A DNA stretch of 64,000 bases from Zygaena filipendulae. Its lineage: Eukaryota; Arthropoda; Insecta; Lepidoptera; Zygaenidae. The position numbers and the translations under genes are program-made. The DNA is taken from contig OU015659.1 of assembly GCA_907165275.2 (NCBI GenBank), positions 5,002,501 to 5,066,500 of the forward strand. Direction: 5' to 3'. Position 1 is the first letter of the stretch. Each line of letters starts with the position of its first letter. Of the stretch, positions 10,141 through 20,690 are shown in pieces. The notes under the pieces are model-generated. The model was not told the DNA's origin. It searched no databases and saw only the letters and a program-made list of their open reading frames with translations.

Positions 10141-10687
10141 ACGGATGAATATAAAAAATTTCTAATTATTATTAGTTATACACAAAAGCGCAGTTTAGTA
10201 ACAAAGTGATGTCTTAATTATACATATAGTTATCTATTATATACCTACGCAGTCTGTTTAATACCATTTGAATGTTCTTCATAAATAATATTTATCATAA
10301 ACCTTCGTACTCTCTTTAGGTGACTTGTTTCAAATTAGAGCAAGTTTAATTATTTACTATTATTTGCGTTGTTATTTAAAAGAATATAAAAATTTGCAAA
10401 ATAAGGTGAGAAATATATATATGGACTTAGCAGAAAGACTGATCTATCTTTATATGTAAAATATTCAAAGTAAAGGCCAGTTTGTATATTTAGCGCATTT
10501 ATTTAGTCCATATTGTATCTGTTCTATGAATCACTAAAAAGTTACTCCATATTGTATTTGTTCTACGAATCACTTAAAAGTCTTCTTATTCACACACATA
10601 ATTTATGATTAAAATAACTTGTTAAATAATAATCTACACATAATCTACACCTAGAATCCATACACTTGATATGTAAGAAAAACTGCT
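10141..10687. other. No gene recognised
   Basis: AT-rich DNA. A short direct repeat (TCCATATTGTATCTGTTCT / TCCATATTGTATTTGTTCT, about 10508 and 10547, each followed by a GAATCACT variant) is the only structure noticed. Confidence 0.4.
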
Positions 10688-10850
10688 GTGTTGTCTGTGG
10701 TTTCACTCTCTCTAGTTTACCTGTGTAACACTCTCTGCTAATGGCTACAATAAAACCAGTGTTCGTTGAAAGTAAAACCTTTATTTAATTAAAATAAAAA
10801 CCTTAAAAACTAAAATAACAACCCCGCTAGGGATCAGGTTATGGGCCCAG
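10688..10850 (+). promoter_or_regulatory. Copia LTR end / leader with primer binding site
   Basis: GGTTATGGGCCCAG at 10837-10850 is the characteristic copia primer-binding sequence, complementary to part of the initiator Met tRNA. It lies about 100 bases upstream of a copia gag start. The preceding TGTTGTCTG... to ...AAATAACA stretch is the likely end of the 5' LTR. No second LTR copy was found in the window, so the LTR limits are uncertain. Confidence 0.55.
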
Positions 10851-10952
10851 ACCCTAGCCGTAAAAATAAAACCTTATAACATAAAAGTAGACAGTGTAAC
10901 AAAAAAAGTGAACAAAGACCTTACAAAGACGCATTATCTCGTGCAAATAAAA

Positions 10953-12307
10953 ATGGAGAAATATGAAGAAATCTCGCGTATTACGAAGCTCACTGATGAC
11001 GCTAGCTTCACGATTTGGAAATTCCAAGTTAAAATACTGTTTAAAAGCTACGGATTACATCAGATAGTTTTTGGTGAAAATGACCCCATCGCTACGTGTG
11101 AAGAAAAAAGCGACGCAGACAAAATGGATGCCAGAGCCCAAAAAATAATAACACAAACTATTGAAACAAAATACATTCCATTAATAATAATGAGCTGCGA
11201 AAGCGCTAAAGATATGTTCGAAAAATTATGTTCAATCTTTGAAAAAAATTCTGAAGAACAGAAGTGCAACAAACTTCAAGAATTTTTTCAGTACAAATTT
11301 AACGACAAAAAGGAACATTGAACATAAGTTCCTTAGAAAATCTGGCCTTTCAATTAAATTCGCTCGGAGAAAAAGTTAATAAGTCGATGATTACCTCAAA
11401 AATCTTATCTTCTCTGCCAGAAACATACAATGTATTTGTCACTGCTTGGGAGTCAACTCCAATGCAAGATAGAACACTAAAAAACTTAACTTCAAGATTA
11501 ATTTCTGAAGAAAAACGATTAACAAGCTCGGAAAAAGAAGAACAACAAGCTTTTCATGTTCAAAAATTTAAGAAAGTTGAAAATAAAAAACAAAACTATA
11601 AAATTTGCACAATTTGTAAGAAAAGTAATCACACAGAAAACAACTACTTTTTTAGAAATAAAAACAAAATAATTAAGTAATTCTGCACAATTTGCAATAA
11701 AAATAATCATAAGGAAAAAGATTGTTTTTATAAGATAAAGGAACGATCAGCATTTTTGGCCGATAGTAAAAGTATAACAAGAAACAAAGAAGACTTTGTG
11801 ATTGATTCAGGCTGTACTACTCACATGACAAACAACCTGGATATTATGACTAAGGTTAGTAACCATGAATCATACATAAATATTGCCAAGAAAAATGAAA
11901 AATGAAGAGCCAGAAAAATTGGTAAAATAGAAACACCACAATGTTCTCTTTCTGATGTTCTTTTTGTTCCTGAACTTCAAAAAAACCTTATATCAGTTAA
12001 TGCAATAACACAAAATAATGGTGAGGTAACATTCACAAAAAAGGATGTAATTGTTAAGAAAAATAAAGAAATAATTCTGAAAGGAAATAGAAATGTAAAT
12101 GGTCTGTATACAATTGAGCTGGACACAATAAAAAGTTCTGATCACAGCTACATTACAACCAAAGAGTCTGTCTTAGACTGGCACATAAAACTTGGTCATC
12201 CCGGCAAGGAAACCATGAAAAAAATGCTAAAATGTACTGAAGGGATGAGAATCACTGAAAAAGAGATAGAATCAGCCTTAACAACATGTACAATCTGCCT
12301 TAACTAA
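10953..12307 (+). pseudogene. Copia Gag-protease-preintegrase, truncated
   Basis: A copia polyprotein 5' half starting at MEKYEEISRITKL (10953). Gag runs to a frameshift at about 11318 and resumes with MITSKILSSLPETYNVF. Two zinc knuckles follow. The first, CTICKKSNHTENNY, has lost its last Cys. The second, CTICNKNNHKEKDC, is complete and lies beyond a TAA at 11678. The aspartic protease active site is FVIDSGCTTHM at about 11800, and SDVLFVPELQKNLISV lies downstream. A TGA interrupts near 11903. The GAG-pre-integrase motif WHIKLGHPGKETM appears near 12180 and the HHCC-like end CTICLN near 12290, where the element stops. The integrase core, RT and RNase H are absent. The gag is divergent from the copia pieces at 0.3 and 20.8 kb, so it is a separate family. 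Confidence 0.88.
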
Positions 12308-12589
12308 AACAAAACTATAGTTTACACTTGTGTAACGTGTCTTTCGATTTTTCGTCAAAATTTTAGAGCTAAATGAATTTCTGATAAATTAATGATTTTT
12401 TGTACAAAGGACGAAAATATCTTAAATGAATGAATCTAGCTTTAATTGCAGTCCAAAAATACAAAAAATTACATTGATCTACAATGAAACGTAACGAAAA
12501 CGCTGCTAAAGAACCTAAAGAAACTATTCCTACTATTTATAAACATACTTTAATAGAGCTCCAAAATTCTTGGATTAACTCAATAAAGA
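12308..12589. other. Short unassigned stretch
   Basis: A frame opening at 12483 reads MKRNENAAKEPKETIP and stops near 12594, inside the BEL LTR. No family was recognised. Confidence 0.3.
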
Positions 12590-12750
12590 TGTAACGGAAC
12601 GCATCTATAAGATTTGACGTTTGTTTAAAAAAAAATATAAGTATAATTGTCTATGATTCACTTTTGAGAAAAATAGTGGTTTTATTTCATCGCTCCAATT
12701 ATTCCTGGTGATAATACCGATAATTAATCCGAAATTACACGGCAAACACA
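12590..12750 (+). repeat. BEL/Pao 5' LTR
   Basis: The LTR begins TGTAACGGAACGCATC and ends CGGCAAACACA, giving the TG...CA form. A second copy with the same ends lies at 14498-14652, in the same orientation, after a purine tract. A BEL gag start codon follows 8 bases downstream at 12759. TGGCAACC at 12760 could be the primer site. The two copies differ by several substitutions and small indels, so the insertion is not recent. Confidence 0.75.
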
Positions 12751-12758
12751 TTCGAGAC

Positions 12759-13447
12759 ATGGCAACCAAAGAGACTACGATGTCGGACCTGGAAATCACC
12801 AAAAAGGAAAGGTCAGTAACAAGGCGTCTTTTTACTAAAAGCGCTAAAGAGATAGAAAATAACCTGGAAGCGGACGAAATGACGCCGGAACTCATAGTCC
12901 ACTATAAAAAACTTCAAGAATTAAGCAACAGACTTAACAAATTAGATAAAATGATCAAAAGTCGGTTACTTGAAGAACTAGATGAAGACTAGTTAGAAAA
13001 AGAACTTGAAAAGCAGTACGAGTATAAATCAAAATGGCTCCGAATTGACGCGTCTTACGAAAAGCTTAGAGACAAAAGTAAATATACGCAAGCAACGAAA
13101 AGAGAAGAAGAGAGAATAGCGTTTAAACTGCCTAAACTAGAGATGCAGACTTTCGACGGTCAGCTCAAGAATTGGCTGCCGTTCTGGATTCAATTTGAAA
13201 AAATAAATGACGACGCCATTTTGGACGAGACAGAAATGTATCAATATCTTGTTAAAATTAAAAGAAAAGAAAGTCTGCGTGATATGTCTAAAGAAAGGGC
13301 ATTATACAAAAACATGTCGAGCTGCAGTGAAATGTTTAATACGTGGACGCAGACATTCTACAGTTCTTTGTGATGAAAAAGAAGTTAAAGAAGTGAAAAC
13401 TGATTCCAGTTCGCTTTCAGCAAGCTTAGGACAAACACTACTACAAA
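12759..13447 (+). pseudogene. BEL/Pao gag with DUF1759-type domain and zinc knuckles
   Basis: Gag begins MATKETTMSDLEITKKE at 12759. A coiled-coil-like charged region (TPELIVHYKKLQELSNRLNK) follows. After a TAG at 12991 the same frame continues with LEKELEKQYEYKSKWLRID. The DUF1759 landmark is KLPKLEMQTFDGQLKNWLPF at about 13128-13185 (family pattern LP.L.LP.F.G....W..F). A frameshift then moves to KKVCVICLKKGHYTKTCRAA and HSTVLCDE, the Pao-type double zinc knuckle, in the frame that opens at 13207. Most of the pol region is gone, because the sequence switches at about 13450 to an antisense LINE fragment. Its position between matched LTRs shows it belongs to the 12590-14652 element. Confidence 0.85.
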
Positions 13448-14460
13448 CTTTGATAGTTCAAATATTCTTAAAGAGTCTTTTTTCGCTTAGTGTTTCTTGG
13501 GTGCGGCGGGGAACATCACTATTGGCTATCTGAGTAAGATGTTCTTGCTTATCATTGACTTTGAAGCTTAAAATGTCGTTGATGTCGTTATGCAACAAAA
13601 GTCTTTGTGCGGAGAATTTGTTACAGTTTTCTACATAGTGGACTATGTCTGCTTTCTCCGAGCCACAATGGGAACAGTTTTCATTTGGAGTGATCTTTAA
13701 TCTATAAAGGTGTGATGGAGTTTGGCAGTGTCCAAATCTGAGACGATTGATTATGGTAATCATTTTTCTTTCATGGAATATTTTTGTTTCTTTATACCAG
13801 GGCTTGATAGGCTTTACTTTCTGGATGGAAGCATACCAACTGCCTTTATCTTTAGAAATTTCTTTCCAGTACTCTAGAGAAATAATCTGTGAAGGGTCAT
13901 TGTCAAGAGTCATTTCTAACTTATGATCTTCATCAAATCCTTCACTTGCTGCTCTATCCACTATTTCATTGCCTGAGATATTTACATGAGATTTAACCCA
14001 TTTGAAACTTACAGCTATGTTTTTTACTAAATACAAATTATATACCAATGCTGTTATTATGTAAATTAAGTAATTAGTTTTAAAATGAAATGGGTTGCTT
14101 TCCAAGGAAACTAAAACACTTAATGAATCCGAGACTATAAGAATGTCGTAATAATCATTGATAGTATTTGTAACATACAACAAAGCTTGTACTATGGCAT
14201 AAGCTTCTGCAGTAAAGATGCTACAATCCTTATCTATATTAAAACTTTAAGTAAACTTCCCTTGTGGGTCATAAAAAGCAGATCTTGTAAAATTATTGGT
14301 TTTGGATCCATCTGTATATAATTTATATACATTGATATTCTTATTTAAATACCCTAAAAATGAATTATTATTATCTATTGTAAAAAAAAGGTTGCTATGT
14401 GTGGAAAAACTCCCCATTTTAGGGTAAATTTTAGGGAGAACTTTTGAACTTAATCTAATA
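13448..14460 (-). pseudogene. LINE RNase H and C-terminal zinc-knuckle fragment, antisense
   Basis: The minus strand encodes the C-terminal part of a non-LTR retrotransposon that has RNase H (Jockey/I/R1-type clades). The domain starts near 14325 with LYTDGSKTNNFTRSAFYD (first catalytic Asp), passes a stop at about 14250, continues with IFTAEAYAIVQALLYVTN (catalytic Glu), ILIVSDSLSVL (second Asp), KWVKSHVNISGNEIVD (His/Asp motif) and RAASEG. The last part carries INRLRFGHCQTPSHLYRL and CSHCGSEKADIVHYVENC, the CCHC motif found at LINE C-termini. The open frame covers 14183 down to 13458 and ends with a stop. It lies inside a BEL element between gag and the 3' LTR, replacing pol. Confidence 0.85.
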
Positions 14461-14490
14461 TTGTATTAACATTGCTACTATTCTGGTGTT

Positions 14491-14497
14491 GGGAGGA
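14491..14497 (+). promoter_or_regulatory. Polypurine tract of the BEL element
   Basis: GGGAGGA immediately precedes the second TGTAACGG LTR copy. This is the expected place for a plus-strand primer. Confidence 0.55.
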
Positions 14498-14652
14498 TGT
14501 AACGGAACGCATCTATAAGATTTGACGTTTGTTTAAAAAAAATATATATAAAATTGTCTATGATTCATTTTTGAGAAAAATGGTTTTTTCATCGCTCCAA
14601 TTATTCCTGGTGATAATACCGATAATTAATCCGAAAATACACGGCAAACACA
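14498..14652 (+). repeat. BEL/Pao 3' LTR
   Basis: Second copy of the 12590-12750 LTR. The match runs from TGTAACGGAACGCATCTATA to CGGCAAACACA and ends there, which fixes the right boundary. The next bases are AAAG. AAAG also occurs at 12585-12588 just left of the 5' LTR, so a 4-bp target duplication is possible but one base out of register. Confidence 0.75.
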
Positions 14653-15938
14653 AAAGTACCGTATAATAACCGAATAAAATAAATAACCGAAGAAACAATT
14701 TGCTGATGGTATTCAAAATAAGTTTTCTAAAAATGGTGACGACGTTATTATAATTTACCAGTATCATTCATTTCTCCTGGGAGATTACATTTGCAACAGC
14801 GTCCGTTTTCAAAATTTTTTGGACTGTTGTACATTTACAATTTCATTTTTATTATTTTTTATTTCACTGTGTAGCATAAAATTACTGAAGTGATGAAGTT
14901 AATAATTTGAAGTAAAGAAAAACTAATTAAAAGATCAACAAAGTAATCTAAAAATTTGGAAAAAATAAATTCAGACTGTTAGGCAGTCTAACAGCTTGGA
15001 ATATTTATATCCAAACAGTTCACTCTAACAATTTGGAAAAAAAATTGTCCAAACAGTTCAGTCATCGAACTACTGGTACATAGGACTAATTGGGATAAAC
15101 CCCTTTTTTATCGCTCCTCAAACTACCTGCTATAAAAATTCAATCTTTTAAAGAAATTTCGTAAAAATCAAATCGTGCGAAGGTTAGGTAAAATAGGGTA
15201 AATACTAATTCTCGATGGTAATAATCCTTAAGCAAAAAACTTAATAAACTTGATAAAAGTTGAGCAAAAATTATTATCAAATAGCTTTGCAATACTGCAA
15301 CACTTCCATCGATTTATCTTTAAATTGAATATCTTAGATGAGTTTTATAGCTGGTGGCGCTAGTTTGACGTTAACATACGCCTTAAGACGTTATATTTTT
15401 AAACGAACCGTAGTTGCATGGCAAAAGCTTTTACAGCGAATAAAATTGGAAAAAAAGAGTAGTTCAAGTCCGCTCTGGTAGGGCGGCAGGGTAACGCGCT
15501 GCTCTCACAAAGCGCCACTTAATTTAGTGACGGTTAATCACCAACGTATGACCCCGTTTAACATTTACCTCCTTTATGGGGAAGAGAAATTGGGTACAAG
15601 TAATGCGCTTCATACCAGATATTTTACCACAAATATCTTCCTGTAAATTATTTTATAGTAGGTACTATTTTCGCTTATTTCATCAAAGTCTTATATAATA
15701 GTGAGTTTATAGAATTGGCACATCTCATAATGTTTATTTCTGCGTCATTGTCTTTAGAATTAAATACCTAACTTTGACAAGTATGCCTTAGTTTTTATTA
15801 ATCGTTTTTGGTATGAATTGAAAGCACAGCGTAAAAAATTTATAAATACATATACCTATTAAAAATAGAAAAGTCCTATCATAAATATCATAAAATAGTA
15901 AGCAAGTAAATGTGTTGTAATTGATAGCCCAGGGCTAA
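14653..15938. other. No gene recognised
   Basis: AT-rich spacer. CAGACTGTTAGGCAGTCTAAC near 14970 forms a small hairpin. No coding motif, LTR pair or TIR pair was found. Confidence 0.45.
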
Positions 15939-16213
15939 CGGCCATACTCAGAGTCGTTTTAATGATTACTTAATTTTAAGTAAAGATTTTTAAAACAAAA
16001 CTACCGCAATCAGAGACGTTCATTGAATTTTAATGCCAATTAACATTAATTTAATGAACGTTTAACATAATTAGTAAAATGTAAACTATTAGTGAAATGC
16101 CAATTAACATTAATTTAATGAACGTCTCTGACGGCGGCAGATTTGTTCTAAAAATTTTTACATAAAATTGAGTAAGTAATAAGTAATCATTAAAACGACT
16201 CTGAGTGCGGCCA
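15939..16213. mobile_element. PIF/Harbinger-type MITE, copy 2
   Basis: A 275-bp foldback with ends CGGCCATACTCAGAGTCG and CGACTCTGAGTGCGGCCA. It is flanked by TAA (15936-15938 and 16214-16216). The inner arms contain AATGCCAATTAACATTAAT twice, as in the copy at 2673. An extra ~40-bp segment (AACGTTTAACATAATTAG...) lies in the loop region. It has no coding capacity. Confidence 0.88.
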
Positions 16214-16216
16214 TAA

Positions 16217-16799
16217 ATCTCGAGACATTTATTTAGGAGGTGAGTATGCGCCGAATAAAAAGCAATAATATAGCGTTGTCCATACAGTCTTTACACAAAA
16301 TAATAATGATAATATAGACCGGTAACAAGGGGCCAATATTTCTAAATCATAATATTATTTTTTCTACCGAGGATAAGGGTAAGTATTCAAAGGGTAAACG
16401 TTAGTAAAATTACAATCATATTCAAACAATACACATGTTACAATAAAATACAACTTTTTGATGAATATAATTTACTCAGACAAATATTTGAGATGGAAGC
16501 TTAGGTACATAATAACAAGGATCTATCTACCCACAAATGTAATCTAACAATTTAAGGACTTGCCTTCAAGAGTTGTGAATTATGCCATACATACTTACAG
16601 AGGCTTACTTAGATGCATTGATTTTTTTTTCTTCAAAATGTTTGTGTATGAAACCTAACGATAACGAGAGAGCGAGTCAAAACGATTGTTATTATTGAAA
16701 AGACCTGTCGGCGGTTTGCGCCAAGTATTACTAAAATTCGCGATTTGCTCTTGAAATTTTATTAATTGATTGAGCATTGAGTAAGGTACTTTGTTCTTT
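16217..16799. other. No gene recognised
   Basis: AT-rich spacer with no recognised element. Confidence 0.4.
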
Positions 16800-17463
16800 T
16801 ACAGTAGTAGTGATAAGGCCGCCCTTTGGAGCCACTTAATACTTCTGTTTTCATCAGAGCTTTTCGTTACGTGAAGAATTCTGTGATTCAGATGGACCTG
16901 AGAGTCGAGTCACTGGATGAGTTGGTCCAACGGCTATCCTCTCAAATGTTTGAGCCGGCTGATGTGTCAGACCACGAACACATTTGTGGCCTGGCGCCCG
17001 TTCACTGGAAGGGAAAAGAAAACCGCGCGAGCTGATCGCTCGCGATGAGGAGCCAACGCAGCCCACCTAGATTGGAAGCCACCCGACGGGTGACGCTGGC
17101 TCCGTCCCGAGGATCTACGCGGTCCATAGACTGCCCCTCAGTTCTTGTCTATATTGGCGGACAGCGCAGGATTGCCCACTGCCGGGGGCCCTGCCCCGAA
17201 GCAGTTACCTCTGCTGCTACTGCTTTACGGTGGGTGTTTTTCTAGCGTAGCTATCTATGCGTACGTCAAGCACTAGTGGCGCAATAAAAGAGAAAGTGAG
17301 AGCATAAGGCATTCTCTAGATTCTGTTTAATTTTTTTACAAGAAGACCACAGTGAACTACCTGTGCCCCGGCAGGCTTCCCCATAGCTACGTCAATGCAA
17401 CTCCATGTGGGATTGATAATAATTATAGAACGAATGTGATGTCATAAATGATTGATTGATTGA
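16800..17463 (+). repeat. GC-rich unidentified repeat ending in (TTGA)n-like tail
   Basis: A block clearly richer in GC than its flanks. It holds a 69-codon plus frame (16826-17035) that encodes no recognised domain. It ends with AATGATTGATTGATTGACTGG. A short tandem tail like this is common at the 3' end of target-primed LINEs, so the block may be a LINE 3' end, but I see no RT motif to prove it. It could equally be a host-derived fragment. Confidence 0.3.
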
Positions 17464-17499
17464 CTGGAGAGAACGTTCAAGAAAGTGGTAAAAGAAAGG

Positions 17500-17860
17500 A
17501 GAGAACGACGAGACGTCCACGTCTCAAGGACGTGTGCTCACCGATCTCGACTTATGGGACGTAGTAACGAAACCTGTCGACAATGTTGATCCAGCTGCAC
17601 AGCGGAAAGACGCTAAAGCAAGAGCCTAGCCTGTAATGAAAGCATCTACCCAGTGATTAGATCTGCAAAAACAGCAGCGGACTGACACGTAGACTAGCGC
17701 TCATGAAGAAACTTTTAGCTAATGTTTTTAAAGGAAACGTACATGAGTATGAAAATTTTACACTTTCAACATAGCAAGAGCTAAAGTGTTCAGGTTGCGG
17801 TATAGGTGACGAGTTCTTGGCCATCATTTTGCTTGCTGGACTACCAGAAAGGTATTAGTT
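17500..17860 (+). pseudogene. Copia gag remnant
   Basis: Fragments in shifting frames read DLDLWDVVTKPVDNVDPAAQ, KDAKARA, then ALMKKLLANVFKGNVHEYEN and GDEFLAIILLAGLPERY. The last is the strongest signature (copia gag A.ILLAGLP..Y). There are several stops. No zinc knuckle follows and the piece ends near 17870. Confidence 0.65.
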
Positions 17861-18059
17861 TTCAGTAAGATTCATCAGGTAAATCTGAAGTCACCACTTA
17901 GCGCTTTTTATGTAGGTAGGTACTTAAAACCTCATCCGATAGGCCGCAGGTGCTGCAGCACATTGCATATGCATTTCAGATTTACGTAGGATTAAAAAAT
18001 CTTCAAAATATCTTCTAATTAAATAACTCAAACAATAAAACCTAACACCACGTATTTTA

Positions 18060-19010
18060 ATTTTCACGTGGCATCGGCTGCAACGAGCTCGGTGGAATAT
18101 TGAAGTTTGACGGAGAAGATCCGTTGCATGCAGTATCAAAATGGATATAAGATATCGAAGACAATGCGGAAATATTTTCATGGATCGAGCAATAAAAGCT
18201 GATAATGGCACGGCGATTATGGAAGGGCACGGCCGCGAAACTCTGGCTGCGATCGGAACGGATACACCGCACGTTTGATGAGCTAAAAACTGCCATCACC
18301 AAGAATTTCCAGATGCAGTTACTATAAAAGAAATGCACGAAGCCACGGCGGCTCGCAAAACGAAAAAGAACGAAACCCTGTACCATATATGCTCACGATG
18401 AAACACGATCAAAGAATAATGCAGGAGTATTAGTGTTCTGTGGAATAATGGTAAACGAGCGAAATTTCCGGATTACGTATCCATACAGTACATTATCGAT
18501 GGAATCCCAGACCCCGCGTTTAACTGGTCGAATTATGTACGCGTCATCGAAAGAGTTAAGTGACCGAACGAAACGCACGGTAAGTGACCAACGACAAAGT
18601 AACCTCATCCGACCCTCAAAAGAATAACTAAAGCTATTCTTCTGAGATCCGACCCTAGCAATTACGTTTGACGGGAGTGACAGTGGCGACCGGATTGAGA
18701 ACGAATGAAATGATACGCTCACCCCAGCGAACATGGTGGACGTAAACAAAGATTGTAGTGATATGAAAAAGAACTGAAAACCAATGAAAGACGTCTTGAT
18801 ATGTGGAAAAACAATTTGTGCATTGATTGATACAGCATGCGACTTAAATTTAATGGCGGCGGACTGTTACCCGACATTCTGTGCCAGTATCACTTTGGAA
18901 GACGACAAAGTGATTGGAAGATTCACGGCCGAGGTGTTAATTGATGACAGTACTACGAAAAAGTGGTGTTTCACGTAATACGCTCAGACGAATTAAAAAC
19001 TCAAGACGGA
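18060..19010 (+). pseudogene. Gypsy gag and aspartic protease N-terminal part
   Basis: Broken frames read as a Ty3/gypsy gag: LKFDGEDPLHAVSKWI, EDNAEIFSWIEQ, KLWLRSERIHRTFDELKTAI, then AKFPDYVSIQYIIDGIPDPA and WSNYVRVIERVK near 18545. This order (S.WI.DIE.NA ... LW..SE.T...W..LK ... YII.GI) is the usual gypsy gag core. The zinc-knuckle zone is not readable. A 64-codon frame at 18784-18978 then gives a retropepsin start, KDVLICGKTICALIDTACDL, where the usual D-T-G is D-T-A. The protease C-terminus appears only at 19.7 kb, after an LTR-like segment. Confidence 0.8.
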
Positions 19011-19355
19011 GCGCTGCCACCAAAAAAGTGAAGCCTGTTTCGTAAACATGTGGGCATTTAGTGAGTGTTGCCGTGCAGTGAAAACTTATTGCCCAAAATT
19101 GTTAAGTTCTAGAAAGATGAATGGATAAGTAAATACATAAGTTAGTATTTTTTTAAGTTGTATACCTCGGTTGTATATTCGAGAACCTTAAAAATATAGG
19201 TTTCGAAGTTATGATAAAACATGGAAAATAAAAATTAACGCCTATTTACAATTACATTAATTTTATGAATATTAAATGTTAAAATCGAAATAGGTAAATG
19301 AACGTGTTACATTACGTTCTACGTCACTTTAACTTACCCAAAAAACGGGGAGTAT

Positions 19356-19497
19356 TGTGACGCTCACTAGTAGCAATCCTTATGAAAGTTGTGGAGGTTT
19401 TGTGTTCCAAGTGGTCATAAATTAATAAAATTGATATTTTAATAAAAATATTCTAGGTTCTATTCTGCTTTTTATTTTTCGAAGATTGGTTTTTACA
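19356..19497 (+). repeat. Possible LTR inside a gypsy element
   Basis: The segment begins TGTGACGCTCACTAG after the purine-rich AAAACGGGGAGTA and ends TTGGTTTTTACA. A purine tract followed by TG...CA is LTR-like. It lies between the N- and C-terminal halves of a gypsy protease. No second copy was found, so a solo LTR is a hypothesis only. Confidence 0.35.
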
Positions 19498-19689
19498 TCC
19501 CCTCACTACAAAATTGGGCATTTTTTCTTTAAAAAATCGGAATTATTACAGCGTGACATTCCGCGCGTCGGAATAGCTCGACTGACAAGGTAAGGCGTAG
19601 TTTAGTTATATGTGTATGCGTGTAACTGTGCATGTACACGCTGAGGCGTAGTTTTATCGGCTTCACTTCTTTGTTCAGAGCGCTGTCTT

Positions 19690-19990
19690 GACTTTTTATT
19701 TCGTCTGAGGTAATACCTAGAGACGCTATGCCATTTGCAGTAATTTTAGGGCATGAGTTTTTACAAAATGTCACATTTGTGTTGGAAGGCAGTCGTATTG
19801 TCGTATTCAAGCCAAATGACGCTTGGCTTCAAAATTTTATGTTTAGTGCGTGTGTTTCTGATGTTTCAGGGTATCTTGCCGACTCGAAATTACATCAAAC
19901 AGTACAACGGTTGGTTGATGGATACAAACCGGCGCAGGTATGTAAAACCCTGATGGAGTTGCGTAAAATGTTAAAAAAAAGAAGATCGAG
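19690..19990 (+). pseudogene. Gypsy protease C-terminus and linker to RT
   Basis: IPRDAMPFAVILGHEFLQ is the C-terminal retropepsin motif (ILG..FL). It is followed by KLHQTVQRLVDGYKPAQVCK and MELRKMLKK, the conserved linker leading into gypsy RT (L...YKP...C.TP.E.R..L). The frame is lost at about 19990, before any RT motif. It probably belongs to the same element as the 18.06-19.01 kb piece, separated by about 0.7 kb. Confidence 0.65.
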
Positions 19991-20690
19991 TTGATGATAT
20001 GCGAAAACGTCTTACTTGTGGCGTTTGGTATCATGAAGACCCCACCTGCTGATAAAATATTTAATTGTTCAGGAGATTGTTTAAAAAAAAAGATGAAAAA
20101 GGCTGATTAATATAGTACTTTTACATGATGAGAAACTCGTTAAATCTGATCTCAAATGATTAAAATTAATTAATAGCATCTCATTAGATTTCATATAAGT
20201 ATTGACAACGTTTTGTATTCATTATGAAGTTGAATGTTTCCTTATTTTTACTAAGGCTTTATTAAGACACAGGATTCCCAATAAGGCCAAAGTGACATTT
20301 TAGTTATTTGTGTTCACAAAAGTGCGATTTTTGTTTCTATAGCAAATTTGTTTCATTTATTACAAAGTTTAATAAATAAATATAAGAATTTCAAATTACC
20401 AGCGCATTGTTATTATAAACCCGCTAGTTAGATAAAAAAAAGAAAAATTAAAGTATGTTGGATATAATAGCAAAAATTAACTTAAAATATTATTAATAAT
20501 ATGTGGCAACAATGTCTGTGCCTGTTTCTTTTTTATTATCTATGATATCTATGTGATAAGTCTAGTTAGTTTATGATAACTGAGTGTTCTTGCAAGATTG
20601 AAAGTTCTGTATCGTTTACTTAGAATATATTCGTTTCTAAAGTATTATTTTTCAATTACAAACTCATCAACTTCAAAAAATGTTCAAAAA
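19991..20690. other. No gene recognised
   Basis: AT-rich spacer between gypsy and copia remnants. Confidence 0.4.

Noticed and set aside
15455..15520. tRNA-like B box (AGTTCAAGTCC) near GGTAGGGCGGCAGGG
   Set aside because: No matching A box or acceptor and D arms can be folded around it.
16854..17245. Three overlapping frames in a GC-rich block
   Set aside because: They overlap on both strands and match no domain. GC-rich DNA lacks stop codons by chance.
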